NCBI GenBank assembly: GCA_020026215.1
Contig: JAHHQT010000001.1
Span: 1 to 64,000 of the forward strand
Reading direction: 5' to 3'
Length of the DNA stretch: 64,000 nucleotides
DNA from: Muribaculaceae bacterium
Lineage (GTDB): Bacteria > Bacteroidota > Bacteroidia > Bacteroidales > Muribaculaceae
This document shows positions 46,499-56,207 of this stretch, piece by piece. The notes under the pieces were generated by a model. It did no database searches and was not told where the DNA came from. It saw only the letters and a list, made by a program, of their open reading frames with translations. Within the stretch, counting starts at the first letter, position 1. The number at the start of each line of letters is the position of its first letter. Both the position numbers and the translations under genes were made by a program.

Positions 46499-47554
46499 TT
46501 ATAAATTCGATAATTGTTTATTCTTCACTATTTCCTGTGCATGACGGAAGTCGTCGGGCGAACCAATGTCCATCCACATTCCGTTGATGGGATGATAAAC
46601 CACTTTTTTCCTATCTGCAATCAAATCTTCAATCAAATCGGTTGCATCATAAACCACCGCCTCTGGAATATATTTCAATGCTGATTTACGAATGATGTAG
46701 ATACCTGCATTTGCATAATAGTTGTAGGTCGGTTTCTCTTCCAAACCGCAGATATTCGTGCCGTCTGACTTGAAAATGGCAAACGGTACGGAAACCATAT
46801 AAGGGATGGCAGCTACCGTCATGTCGGCATTTTTCTCAACGTGGAACATGAACAAATCCTCATAGTTGATGGTAGTCAGCAAATCGGAATTCATCACAAG
46901 AATATTGTCGTGATAGAAATCCTTTACCAATGCCAACGAACCGATTGTACCCAATTTTTCGGGCTCACGGACACATTTCACGTCCACTCCACCCACAGGC
47001 GTAGCAAAGTGTTCGTCCAACTGTTCGGCAAGATAGTTAGTAGTGACTGAAATATGACGAATGCCATTGCGTGCCAATTCCTCAACATTATAGTCGATGA
47101 TAGGCTTGTCGCCGATTTTCAATAACGGTTTCGGTGTGGTCAATGTCAACGGACGCAAGCGTTCACCCCTGCCTCCTGCCATCAATACGGCATCCAAAGG
47201 AAGTATGGAATGGAATTCTGTAAAGTCGTAAACCTCGGCAATATGCCCGTCCTCATTCAAGGCAGGGACCAATGTAATTTTACGTTCTCTGATTTCACGC
47301 ACTTTCGCCAAATCAATGTTTCCCGCATTCAAGAAAGCAAACGAGCGGTGCATGATTTCTTCCACCGACACATCTGTTTCCTTTCCGGCAATCAACGCCC
47401 TTCGGATATCACCATCCGTAAGCGTGCCGACCATGCGCTCATCCTTATCCAAAACAAGAAGCACCATGTTCTGCCCCGACAACTCGTTCAACTTGCAAAG
47501 TGCATCAAGCAGTGTAGCTTTTTCTGTGATTAAATGTTTATTCCATTCGTACAT
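46499..47554 (-). CDS. Sugar nucleotidyltransferase with N-terminal CBS pair
   Basis: 351 residues from ATG 47554 (MYEWNKHLIT). Two CBS domains occupy about 1-115 (VGTLTDGDIRRALIAG) and an NTP-transferase domain about 118-350, starting LDAVLMAGGRGERLRPLTL (G-x-G-x-R-L.PLT signature) with TPKPLLKIGDKPIIDY, NSDLLTTINY, GLEEKPTYNYYANAGIY and MWMDIGSPDDFRHA. This architecture is known for sugar-1-phosphate guanylyltransferases of nonulosonate pathways (PtmE type); the sugar is unknown here. The CBS pair may sense adenine nucleotides. Upstream of surE. Confidence 0.88.
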   Translation of the reverse strand: MYEWNKHLITEKATLLDALCKLNELSGQNMVLLVLDKDERMVGTLTDGDIRRALIAGKETDVSVEEIMHRSFAFLNAGNIDLAKVREIRERKITLVPALNEDGHIAEVYDFTEFHSILPLDAVLMAGGRGERLRPLTLTTPKPLLKIGDKPIIDYNVEELARNGIRHISVTTNYLAEQLDEHFATPVGGVDVKCVREPEKLGTIGSLALVKDFYHDNILVMNSDLLTTINYEDLFMFHVEKNADMTVAAIPYMVSVPFAIFKSDGTNICGLEEKPTYNYYANAGIYIIRKSALKYIPEAVVYDATDLIEDLIADRKKVVYHPINGMWMDIGSPDDFRHAQEIVKNKQLSNL

Positions 47555-47700
47555 ATTCACAAACCTTTATTTCATGCAAAGACTCGAATCATAGAGCCGT
47601 GCATCCCACCGTGATTTCTCACCCGCAGGCACATACCACTCTATGATAGTACAAATATAACAATTTAAGCCTAAAAATCCGTGGAAATCAGCAAAAAAGA

Positions 47701-47727
47701 ATGGCGCACCATTTTCTGATGCGCCAT
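47701..47727 (-). terminator. Terminator of the repeat-lipoprotein gene
   Basis: ATGGCGCA/TGCGCCAT stem (8 bp), 18 bases past the stop at 47745. Confidence 0.65.
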
Positions 47728-47744
47728 AAATATACATTAAAGCA

Positions 47745-48158
47745 CTATTGTCCTGAAATTGGAATTACACCTCTCTGCTCTTCCTTAAAACTCCATTGAA
47801 CTTGATATGTACTTCCCGAGACCTTGTCCAATAAAATAAAATTATAGAAATTCTTGGTTGGATATAATTCAAAACGCCCATTAGTTTTTCCTTCAGCCAA
47901 TATTGCATCAGACAACACCAACTCAACTTGTGAACTTTTTTCATCTATACTCCAATGCTCTTGCCAAAGTTGACCTGTTCGTGTATCCAACTTTAAGAAA
48001 GTCCAAATATTCTCCGTAGGATATAATTTAAAAGAAGTCGATTCATAAGCCGTTGCCGGAACTGGCATCGGAATTTGTTGTGGCTTTTCTTGACACGATG
48101 ATATTCCCAAAACCATTACCACAGTGCAAACTAAACTAAATACAATTTGTTTTCTCAT
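47745..48158 (-). CDS. Small lipoprotein with an internal duplication
   Basis: 137 residues. Lipobox MVLGISSC (Cys 22). After a Pro-rich linker come two copies of a roughly 30-residue unit: FKLYPTENIWTFLKLDTRTG and FELYPTKNFYNFILLDKVSG, each followed by a W-S-(I/F) strand end. The pattern (F.LYPT.N.(W/Y).F..LD...G....WS) recurs in Bacteroidales proteins of unknown function. It sits downstream of susD, separated from it by a terminator, so it may be regulated independently. Confidence 0.72.
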   Translation of the reverse strand: MRKQIVFSLVCTVVMVLGISSCQEKPQQIPMPVPATAYESTSFKLYPTENIWTFLKLDTRTGQLWQEHWSIDEKSSQVELVLSDAILAEGKTNGRFELYPTKNFYNFILLDKVSGSTYQVQWSFKEEQRGVIPISGQ

Positions 48159-48300
48159 AATATTCTGAATTTATCAAACAATAATCATCCATACGCCCCA
48201 TATCCATTCTTAGTTCTCAACAAATGACAACTAACAACCATCAATTAGGTCAGATATAAAGATAGTAAATTATATCCAATCTCTATTATAATAAAACAAA

Positions 48301-48326
48301 AAAGCGCACCCCGAAGGATGCGCTTT
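48301..48326 (-). terminator. susD terminator
   Basis: AAAGCGCA/TGCGCTTT stem, 25 bases past the susD stop. Confidence 0.65.
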
Positions 48327-48350
48327 AAGTGAATTATTTTATCTTGGATT

Positions 48351-50048
48351 TTAGTTCCATCCGTAGTTTTGACCTAATGCAGAGTTCAACTGTAGTTGGC
48401 CACTTGGGATAGGATATAGGTAATGCTTAGGTTCGTATGTACGGACTTTACCTTTTGAGCCGTCCAAGTAGTTACCCTTAACAGGGACAGTAACACCTGT
48501 AGCATTGCTTACATTTGCGCCTAACATAATGTTTGGATATTTTGTTGAATCCAATTTATCCAATTGGTGCCAGCGAATCAAATCCCAATAACGGAACCAA
48601 TTATCAAACATCAACTCACAACGACGTTCACGACGGATTTCCCAAATCAATGAAGAAACACCCATGTTGTTTGCAGGGTCGTCATAACCTACAGCCACTG
48701 TCAAAGCAGGAAGTTCTGCTCTGTCACGAAGTTTGTTGATTGAGTTGTCCAAATCCTGATCAGTTAATGTGCCCAATTCTGCTTTTGCTTCAGCATAGTT
48801 CAAATATACCACTGACAACCAGTAGATAGGAGCATCGGTATAGTTAGAACCTGTTTGGTTACGGTGTTTCAATGGAATGTCTATGTTATCGTATTTGCAA
48901 ACGCCATAACCTGTTGAAGATGTCATTTCCATACCATCGTTTGTACGTTTCCAAGTGTTACCCGGATACATCACGAACGGGTCGATAGTTTCACGCAAGC
49001 GGGCATCGCGAACTTCCAAAAGAGCACTGATTGAAATATGACCTTGAGCATCAACTACACCGGCATCGTCCTTATCCTCAGCAGTAAGTGCCAATGGTTT
49101 TCCGTCCTTGAACAAATAAGCGTCGAACGCATCTTTTGTCATACCGCTGATTTGAGTAGAAGAACAAGTATAGTCAATGGTTGAATGTTGGAAAATGTCT
49201 TCCTTATATTGCTTGCAGAAGATAATTTCCTCGTTGTCCATCAATGACTCTGAGTTGTAGATGGCACGGTAGCTGTCGCTCAATGTATATTCTTGCATTA
49301 AAGGAGTACAAGCGTTGACACATTCATTCAAGAATTTCTTTGAACCTTCCATGTCAGGAGCTTTTTGTCCTTCGTTAGGGTTACGATATTTACGGAATGT
49401 ACCTTCCCACAAACAAATGTCGGCCTTCATAGCCAATGCCATGTTACGTGACCAAGTAGTCTTTGAGCTTGAGCCCTTGATGTTGTCCACAGCAAAGTCC
49501 AAGTCTTCAAGTACTTTGTCCATAACTTCGTCTCGGTCATCGCGTTTGCCATACAAGAATTGAGAATCTTTCGGGTCAAGCGGACGATCCAACCATAGAC
49601 AGTCACCGAACTTGCGAACCAAGTCGAAATATTGGAATGCTCGGTTCAAACGTGCCACACCTAACCAATGATTCTTCTCGTCTTCTTTCATGCTTGAGTT
49701 CTGCATACCTTGAATCATCACATTGGCACGACGGATTTCATCATATATGCCTCTCCAGTCGCTTGACTTGGCAGGGATATTCACAAAAGTCCAATCAGAG
49801 AATGCATTACCTGCCTGGTCATCACTTAATGTCTTGAAATAAAACAAACCTTGACCTCCGGCATTACCGTAACCGGTAAAGTTTTCGTAATATTTATTCG
49901 CATAGCCTTCGACAGTTTGTTCGTTGTTCCAGAATTCAGGACTATTTTGGAAACCATCCAAAGGCTCTTTATCCAATGTGTCGTTACAGCTGGAGAAAGA
50001 TGCGGCTCCAACGAGCATCATACCGTATAATAATATTTTATTTCTCAT
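48351..50048 (-). CDS. SusD/RagB-family nutrient-binding lipoprotein
   Basis: 565 residues from ATG 50048 (MRNKILLYGMMLVGAASFSSC, lipobox SFSSC). SusD/RagB glycan-binding surface lipoprotein with TPR-like helices. N-terminal LDKEPLDGFQNSPEFWNNEQ and mid-protein ALMKADICLWEG-type helices (here ALAMKADICLWEGTF), and C-terminal RRERRCELMFDNWFRYWDLIRW, PIPSGQLQLNSALGQNYGW, are characteristic. Forms the outer-membrane pair with the upstream SusC gene (40 nt away). No susE/susF follow. Confidence 0.94.
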   Translation of the reverse strand: MRNKILLYGMMLVGAASFSSCNDTLDKEPLDGFQNSPEFWNNEQTVEGYANKYYENFTGYGNAGGQGLFYFKTLSDDQAGNAFSDWTFVNIPAKSSDWRGIYDEIRRANVMIQGMQNSSMKEDEKNHWLGVARLNRAFQYFDLVRKFGDCLWLDRPLDPKDSQFLYGKRDDRDEVMDKVLEDLDFAVDNIKGSSSKTTWSRNMALAMKADICLWEGTFRKYRNPNEGQKAPDMEGSKKFLNECVNACTPLMQEYTLSDSYRAIYNSESLMDNEEIIFCKQYKEDIFQHSTIDYTCSSTQISGMTKDAFDAYLFKDGKPLALTAEDKDDAGVVDAQGHISISALLEVRDARLRETIDPFVMYPGNTWKRTNDGMEMTSSTGYGVCKYDNIDIPLKHRNQTGSNYTDAPIYWLSVVYLNYAEAKAELGTLTDQDLDNSINKLRDRAELPALTVAVGYDDPANNMGVSSLIWEIRRERRCELMFDNWFRYWDLIRWHQLDKLDSTKYPNIMLGANVSNATGVTVPVKGNYLDGSKGKVRTYEPKHYLYPIPSGQLQLNSALGQNYGWN

Positions 50049-50088
50049 AATATTCAATTTTTAAATTCTTAACCTTTTTGTCAGATTA

Positions 50089-53000
50089 TTAGAATGTTAC
50101 TTGTAAACCGAAAGAGACTGTACGTGTCATAGGTTCGATACGTCCCCATGTTCCGTTTGCCAAGTCATTGCCACCAGCTCTTGTATTTTCACTACCGTTC
50201 ACCTCAGGGTCGATAGGAGCAATACTGTTGTTGATTAACTCACAAAGGTTGTTTGCACTGAAATAAACACGCAATTTTTCGATATACCATTTACGAGTTA
50301 GGTCTTGAGGAAGAGTATAACCTACAGTCAAGTTCTTGAAACGTAAGTAAGATTGGTCAACCAAGTATCTTGTTTGAGGATAGAAGTTGTGATTACCTCT
50401 TGCCAAACCGGAAATTGTACCATAACCTGCGTTACCCGGCCACATACGAGGATAGAATGCACCGTAGTTTTGTTTTTCTTCAGTAAAGTAGTCAGTTTGA
50501 TTTTCGTAGATAGCATCTGCGCCACGCATCATCGGCATTACGAATGCTGATTGTGTCCAAGCGTCGCACTTGCCTACACCTTGGAAGTACATATCCAAAT
50601 CAATTCCTTTCCAAGAACCACCGATACGGAAACTATATTGATAGCGAGGAGTTGAGTTACCAATCACCTTCAAGTCACCATGGTCATTGTCTGTACCTTT
50701 ACCGCCGTCAATTACACCATCACCGTTTTGGTCAACAAACTTGATGTCACCAGGGCCAAATACGAAACCGTTTTGTTCCAAGCCTTTTTGGCTGGCTACA
50801 CCTGACTTATAGCCTATGATATTACCACTGCCGTCGAATTCGAAGTCGTCTTTTGTAAACAATCTGTCTGTTTCAAATCCCCAAATGTCACCGTAAGTCT
50901 TACCGCTATAATAACTGTTGATTAGACGAGTGTCATCTGACCAGTCAGTAACTTTTGTCTTGAAGTCACCGATGTTGAAGTTTGCATAAACATCAAATTC
51001 GCCGAATCTGTGGTTCCAATTGATGTTCAATTCCCAACCGCGTGTACGAAGAGAACCAGCATTGGTCAAAGGAGCATCTGCACCCAATACATCAGGAAGC
51101 ACTTTACCAGGAGCCAACATATCACGAGTATAACGTTGGTACCAGTCGAAACCTAATGTCAATTCATTGTTCAAGAAGCCTAAATCCAAACCGATATCCA
51201 ATGTCTGGATACGTTCCCAACTCAAGTCTGAAGAAACCAATGCAGGAGTATTGTAACCTGTCAAGATTACACCTGATGGGCTTAGCCAGTTGATTGAACC
51301 GTCGGAAGAAATCATTTGACGGAATTTGTTTGCACCGATAGCCTCGTTACCGATTTCACCGTAAGATGCACGCAACTTACCATTGTTGATAATTTCCTTC
51401 AAATTTTCGAAATAGCTTTCTTCACTGAAACGATAGCCGAATGATCCTGATGGGAAGAATGCCCAGCGGTCATTGGAAGGGAAGTTGGATGAACCGTCGA
51501 AACGTCCGTTCAATTCAAGCAACCAAATATCGTTGAAGTTATAATTAATACGTCCAAAGTAACCAGCAGTAGCACCATGTCCGTGTTCACCGTTGACAGT
51601 TTGGTTTTCTGTACCCATCAATGGGAATTCAGGGAAGGCAGTACTGTTCATGTCGCGTTTCTTTCCCCAGAAGTTATTGTATTCCGTACCGTCCAAAGTA
51701 CCACCCAACATCACGTTCAAGTTATGTTTGTTCCAAGTGTGATCATAGTTTGCAAACACGTTCAAAGTGTGACGGGTCAAACGGTTGGATTGTTGGAATA
51801 AGTCTGTGTTTGATACGATATAAGACGGAGCTGAGATGTTGCCACCCCAAGTATTGTAAGCGTAAACCGGAAGATTGGCTTCTTTGATACGACCATTGGT
51901 CAAGTCAAAGGTATAGTCCGCATTAACAGTGATATCATTAGTGATGTTTGCCTTTACAAAAGCACCGATACGCATGAAGTTTTCATCGTTGCTGCCTTCG
52001 CCAGCCTGTTTCAAATAAGCAATATCGTTTCGGCTGTCTTCACCGTTGATTGTACCGTAAGGGCCAAAGAAACTACCCCAACGCCACATGTATTGATAAG
52101 TATAGCGGCGAGTGTTAGGATAGTCATATTTCTTGTCACTGTAAGAGAAACGTCCACCTACTTGCAACCAGTCAGTGATATTTGAAGAAATGTTTGCATT
52201 CACGTTCAAACGCTTGTTCTCATCAGGATTGAATGCCATGATACCTTCTTTTTTGTTATAGCCGAAAGACATATAATAAGTAGTGCGGCCAGAAGTACCC
52301 TGTACATTGAAGTTATGTGTCTGTGAAGGTGCCCAATTACGGAACATGATGTCAACTACGTCCCAGTCAGCATAGTACATTGCACCGGAACCGTCATCGT
52401 TCATAAAGTAATCTCCCACGTTGTCCATGCTTTGGAAACGTTGCATTTCACGATATTTGGCTTTCTTGCCACCATGTTGGTCGCGCCATGCTTCAGCGTA
52501 TGGAAGCATTTTGTCCAAATACATACCAAACAATTCGTTTTCCAAACCTGCACGCTTGTTGGCTGCACCCAATGCCTTGATTTGTGTAGGAACATCAGGG
52601 AAGTCAGGCATCACAGTTGGTGTATCCCATGCAAAGTTATTGGTATAGTTAACTTGGATTTTGTCAGTTTTGGAACCGCCTTTGGTAGTAATCAAAATCA
52701 CACCGAAAGCTGCACGCGCACCATAGATAGAAGTAGAAGCAGCATCTTTCAATACTGAAACTGATGCGATATCAGCAGGATTGACAAATGAAAGGTCTTC
52801 GATAGGCACACCGTCAACAACAATCAACGGATTACTTACTTCGTTATTACTCAATGTACCCAAACCACGGATTTGGATATTGGCTTTTGAATTCAAACCA
52901 CCATCGGTAGATGTAATTGTCAAGCCAGGTATATTTCCTTGCAACGCTTTTGCCACATCGGTTTGTGGACGAGCTTCCAAAGCCTTGCTTACGTCAACTA

Positions 53001-53439
53001 CAGATACAGCACCTGTCAAGTTGACTTTCTTTTGTTGACCATAACCAACGACAACCACTTCGTCAAGCAAAGCGTTATCATCTTGTAGAACTACTTCCAT
53101 ATTGGAAGTCGCTTTCATCGTTTTAGTACCATAACCAATGTATGACACGACAATTGTAGCACCATCGGCAACGTCCAATTTGAACTTACCGTCCAAGTCA
53201 GTGACAATACCACGGGTTGTACCACGTTCCATAACGTTAGCACCCACGATAGGTTCACCGGCTTTGTCTTTCACAGTTCCTGTGATTGTAGTTGTTGCCT
53301 TTTGCGTGGCAATTACTTGCGGATTAGGAGCTGCATACGCAGTACCAGTTCCTAAACTGCCCAACAAACACATCGCAATAGTAGCACCAGCCACTATCTT
53401 ACGACCAGAATTTTTTCTTCGTTCAGCAAATTTATCCAT
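50089..53439 (-). CDS. SusC/RagA-family TonB-linked outer-membrane protein
   Basis: 1116 residues from ATG 53439 (MDKFAERRKNSG); a TTG 66 nt upstream is less likely. CarboxypepD_reg-like domain (ITGTVKDKAGEPIVGANVME), TonB-box LLDEVVVVGYGQQKK, plug with VVDGVPIEDLSFVNPADI and the SusC hallmark VLKDAASTSIYGARAAFGVI, then a barrel ending TVSFGLQVTF. TonB-powered import of glycan fragments together with SusD. Consensus promoter 53579-53607. Starch oligosaccharides are the likely substrate because a T9SS-exported amylase is encoded just upstream; this is inference. Confidence 0.95.
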   Translation of the reverse strand: MDKFAERRKNSGRKIVAGATIAMCLLGSLGTGTAYAAPNPQVIATQKATTTITGTVKDKAGEPIVGANVMERGTTRGIVTDLDGKFKLDVADGATIVVSYIGYGTKTMKATSNMEVVLQDDNALLDEVVVVGYGQQKKVNLTGAVSVVDVSKALEARPQTDVAKALQGNIPGLTITSTDGGLNSKANIQIRGLGTLSNNEVSNPLIVVDGVPIEDLSFVNPADIASVSVLKDAASTSIYGARAAFGVILITTKGGSKTDKIQVNYTNNFAWDTPTVMPDFPDVPTQIKALGAANKRAGLENELFGMYLDKMLPYAEAWRDQHGGKKAKYREMQRFQSMDNVGDYFMNDDGSGAMYYADWDVVDIMFRNWAPSQTHNFNVQGTSGRTTYYMSFGYNKKEGIMAFNPDENKRLNVNANISSNITDWLQVGGRFSYSDKKYDYPNTRRYTYQYMWRWGSFFGPYGTINGEDSRNDIAYLKQAGEGSNDENFMRIGAFVKANITNDITVNADYTFDLTNGRIKEANLPVYAYNTWGGNISAPSYIVSNTDLFQQSNRLTRHTLNVFANYDHTWNKHNLNVMLGGTLDGTEYNNFWGKKRDMNSTAFPEFPLMGTENQTVNGEHGHGATAGYFGRINYNFNDIWLLELNGRFDGSSNFPSNDRWAFFPSGSFGYRFSEESYFENLKEIINNGKLRASYGEIGNEAIGANKFRQMISSDGSINWLSPSGVILTGYNTPALVSSDLSWERIQTLDIGLDLGFLNNELTLGFDWYQRYTRDMLAPGKVLPDVLGADAPLTNAGSLRTRGWELNINWNHRFGEFDVYANFNIGDFKTKVTDWSDDTRLINSYYSGKTYGDIWGFETDRLFTKDDFEFDGSGNIIGYKSGVASQKGLEQNGFVFGPGDIKFVDQNGDGVIDGGKGTDNDHGDLKVIGNSTPRYQYSFRIGGSWKGIDLDMYFQGVGKCDAWTQSAFVMPMMRGADAIYENQTDYFTEEKQNYGAFYPRMWPGNAGYGTISGLARGNHNFYPQTRYLVDQSYLRFKNLTVGYTLPQDLTRKWYIEKLRVYFSANNLCELINNSIAPIDPEVNGSENTRAGGNDLANGTWGRIEPMTRTVSFGLQVTF

Positions 53440-53578
53440 ACTTATTTTTAAATTAATTGAACATTTATCTCTATTCGGATGAACGATTTTAAGATATTTT
53501 TTCAAAAGTTGTTAATTAATTGTCAGTCTAATACTACTAATATTGGATTATATTCCTTTCATTAGTTTTTCACGAGTG

Positions 53579-53607
53579 CAAATATAACACCATTTACAAC
53601 TTATCAA
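53579..53607 (-). promoter_or_regulatory. susC promoter
   Basis: Minus-strand TTG, 18 bases, TATATTTG, predicting a leader of about 135 nt to ATG 53439. The amylase gene has its own terminator upstream. Confidence 0.6.
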
Positions 53608-53811
53608 ACATCTAACTTACAATTTAACTATTTAACCTTTTGCTTTTTAACACTGTAACATAATGTTCACATTTACTATGTTTTACAACATAATTAAACA
53701 ATATATTTGCATGTCGTTTTATCTCTAATTCACCAACATTTCGTATCAATTTACAATTCTGCTTACAATCTGTAACCTCATGGCTTGAATATTTGAAAAT
53801 GGCAAAAAAAT

Positions 53812-53838
53812 AATGCTGCCGAGAGCCTCGACAGCATT
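53812..53838 (-). terminator. Amylase gene terminator
   Basis: AATGCTGcCGA/TCGaCAGCATT stem, 22 bases past the amylase stop. Confidence 0.75.
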
Positions 53839-53860
53839 ACATATTATAAAAGTGTATCTA

Positions 53861-55978
53861 CTATTTTTTCAACAACTTGCCTTGTGTCACTGTTCCGTCG
53901 GCAAGGGCAACGCGATAGAAATAGAATCCGTTTTGAAGAGAAGCAACGTTCAACTCAGATGCATTTTCAGCATGGGCTACCAAAGCACCGCTTGCTGCAT
54001 AAACTTCGAATGTAGCCACTTCCTGTGTAGATTTTACAAATACCATATCAGTAGCAGGATTAGGATAAACAGCTACCTCAACATCGGCTACGGCATCGCT
54101 GACACCACCAAATTGGCTGGTAACGTCAGTTACAGTGATAGACTTGCCTTCTGTACCATTCAATACGAAGTATTTTGTACCTTCGACACCAACAATGTCA
54201 ATGGTTTGGTCTGTACCATTGTTGAAGATGATATTGACCACATCGCAAGTTTCCGGAGTAGTGTATTTGTACCATGTGTAACCGTCTTGTTGAACTGTTG
54301 AAGAAGCCATGTTCTTGCCCGGCCAGTTGCCTAATAATTGAGCAGCTTCGAATTCGTCACTCCAAGCATAGAAGTTGACCGTGCTCCAAGATGGTTTTTG
54401 AAGATAGATAGTTACAGGCAAATATTCTGTTTTATAAACGGCTGATTTTGTTCCTGAAACGATTTTTCCGTCAGCAATGGCAACCGCTCTCAATGTGGTT
54501 TTCTTAGTGATGTCAAGTGTTGCACCTGATTTAACGACTGTACCGTTGGTTGCGCTTGGGAAAGAACCGTCCACTGTATAGGCGATAGATTCAGAACCGG
54601 TAGCGTTGTTCAATGTCATAGTCACCTTCACGCCACCTTGATAGAAACCGCCTTCAGGAGAGAAACTGACTTCAGGACGTTTCACGTCAAGATTCTTGAT
54701 AGGAGTTTTTGTCCAAATAGTGTAGGCAGAAGCGTTAGCCACCTTGTCATTGTTTGTATAGCCGGCAGGATTGTAGCTACCCATACCAATTTTCACAATC
54801 AATTCTCCGTGAAGTCCTGTCACCTTAGCCACATATTGAGAACGTGAGTTGACCAAAACATCAACATTACTTTGGTTATGAATACCTACTGACTTACGGA
54901 TAGCAATCAATTTCTTGATAGCTTCCTTGTTTTCCAACCAGTGTTTCATAAACACGCAAGGAGTACCCGGGTGAGTCAACAAATAAGCGTTGGCTGCCAA
55001 AATATCACCTGTGAATTTAGAGGCTTCACGATAAGTATCATGGTTGTCAATGAATGTAACGGCATAGCGTTTGTAAGTATCGTTGTGAATCAAACCTGCA
55101 GGTTGGTCTTTTGAGCCACTCTTCCAAACCAATTTAGTGAAATTGCGTTGTGAGAAAGCATTACCCAAAGCCCATTTGAATTCAAAGTCGAAGGCAGCAG
55201 ACTGACGGCCTGTTTTTTCAATCCAAGCGGTTGTTTTATCGTAATTGTCCCAATATTCACCTACTGAATAACGAGCCTTAGCTGATTCATTATAGATTTT
55301 GATGAATTCGCCACCGAAACCTTTTACCATATCATAGCGCCAGCCGATATAGCCAAGATCGTTTTTCAAGAAATCAAGATAAGCCTTGACGTGGCGTTGT
55401 ACTTCAGGGTTTGTGTGGTCCAAATCGCGACAACCATCGAAGTTGTCACCTGTATCGTAAGCACCTGTCGGTTTGCCCTGACCTTGTGCATTAGCCACTT
55501 CGTCGTTACGGCAGATAGCGTCCAAACCTAATTGGTAAGTTTCACCCTTATAAACTTCAGCAGGGAAATCAGTCCAGTTTGAAACACCGTTACGGTGGTT
55601 GACTACAACATCTTCAATGACACCTGTACCGAAAGCGGTGAATGTACGTATCATTTCACGCAATTCTTCTTCTGTACCGAATGATGAGTTGTGGTTGGTA
55701 AACCAATAGATAGGGTTATATCCCATACTTGGGTTTGAGCTACATTTGCCACTGTTAGGCACCCAAACCAAATCGAAATAGTTAGACATTTCTGATGCTT
55801 GTTCTGAAAATAAACTCCATTGAGTTTCATCATAAGCATCCCAAGAAAATCCTTGCAACATCACGCCGTCATAGTTTGCCGGCCAAGCGTATTCACCTTC
55901 AGCTTTCAACTTTGGTGAAACGAACAACAAAAGTGCGAACAAAGCAACTGCAACTTGAATAAATTTTGTTCTTCTCAT
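53861..55978 (-). CDS. T9SS-exported GH13 alpha-amylase with CHB_HEX and CBM26-like domains
   Basis: 705 residues. Signal peptide (1-27), GH13 barrel (about 30-440) with all four conserved regions: region I DVVVNHR (123-129), region II GWRYDMVKGF with nucleophile Asp 216, general acid Glu 241 (SVGEYWD), and FIDNHDT with Asp 314. A CHB_HEX-like beta domain (about 450-530, VTMTLNNATGSESIAYTVDG) precedes a starch-binding CBM26-like domain (about 540-630, YAWSDEFEAAQLLGNWPGKNM) and a T9SS type A domain (YPNPATDMVFVKS). Secreted or surface-held starch hydrolase supplying the SusCD pair. Confidence 0.93.
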   Translation of the reverse strand: MRRTKFIQVAVALFALLLFVSPKLKAEGEYAWPANYDGVMLQGFSWDAYDETQWSLFSEQASEMSNYFDLVWVPNSGKCSSNPSMGYNPIYWFTNHNSSFGTEEELREMIRTFTAFGTGVIEDVVVNHRNGVSNWTDFPAEVYKGETYQLGLDAICRNDEVANAQGQGKPTGAYDTGDNFDGCRDLDHTNPEVQRHVKAYLDFLKNDLGYIGWRYDMVKGFGGEFIKIYNESAKARYSVGEYWDNYDKTTAWIEKTGRQSAAFDFEFKWALGNAFSQRNFTKLVWKSGSKDQPAGLIHNDTYKRYAVTFIDNHDTYREASKFTGDILAANAYLLTHPGTPCVFMKHWLENKEAIKKLIAIRKSVGIHNQSNVDVLVNSRSQYVAKVTGLHGELIVKIGMGSYNPAGYTNNDKVANASAYTIWTKTPIKNLDVKRPEVSFSPEGGFYQGGVKVTMTLNNATGSESIAYTVDGSFPSATNGTVVKSGATLDITKKTTLRAVAIADGKIVSGTKSAVYKTEYLPVTIYLQKPSWSTVNFYAWSDEFEAAQLLGNWPGKNMASSTVQQDGYTWYKYTTPETCDVVNIIFNNGTDQTIDIVGVEGTKYFVLNGTEGKSITVTDVTSQFGGVSDAVADVEVAVYPNPATDMVFVKSTQEVATFEVYAASGALVAHAENASELNVASLQNGFYFYRVALADGTVTQGKLLKK

Positions 55979-56207
55979 AGTTTTTATTTTAAATTATTTT
56001 ATGGTACTAATTTGTTCTACAAAGATAAAACATTAATTTTATATATGGCATAATATGATAATTTAAATACAATTAAATAAAAAAGCGGTGTTCGGCACTA
56101 TGGCTTCGCTCCTTTTTACCTATCTTTGTGCTACCCTGAAATCAGATACTGCAAGTACCCTAAATCAGAACAAACCCCACATAAGAAAACATTAAAATCA
56201 ACCGATA

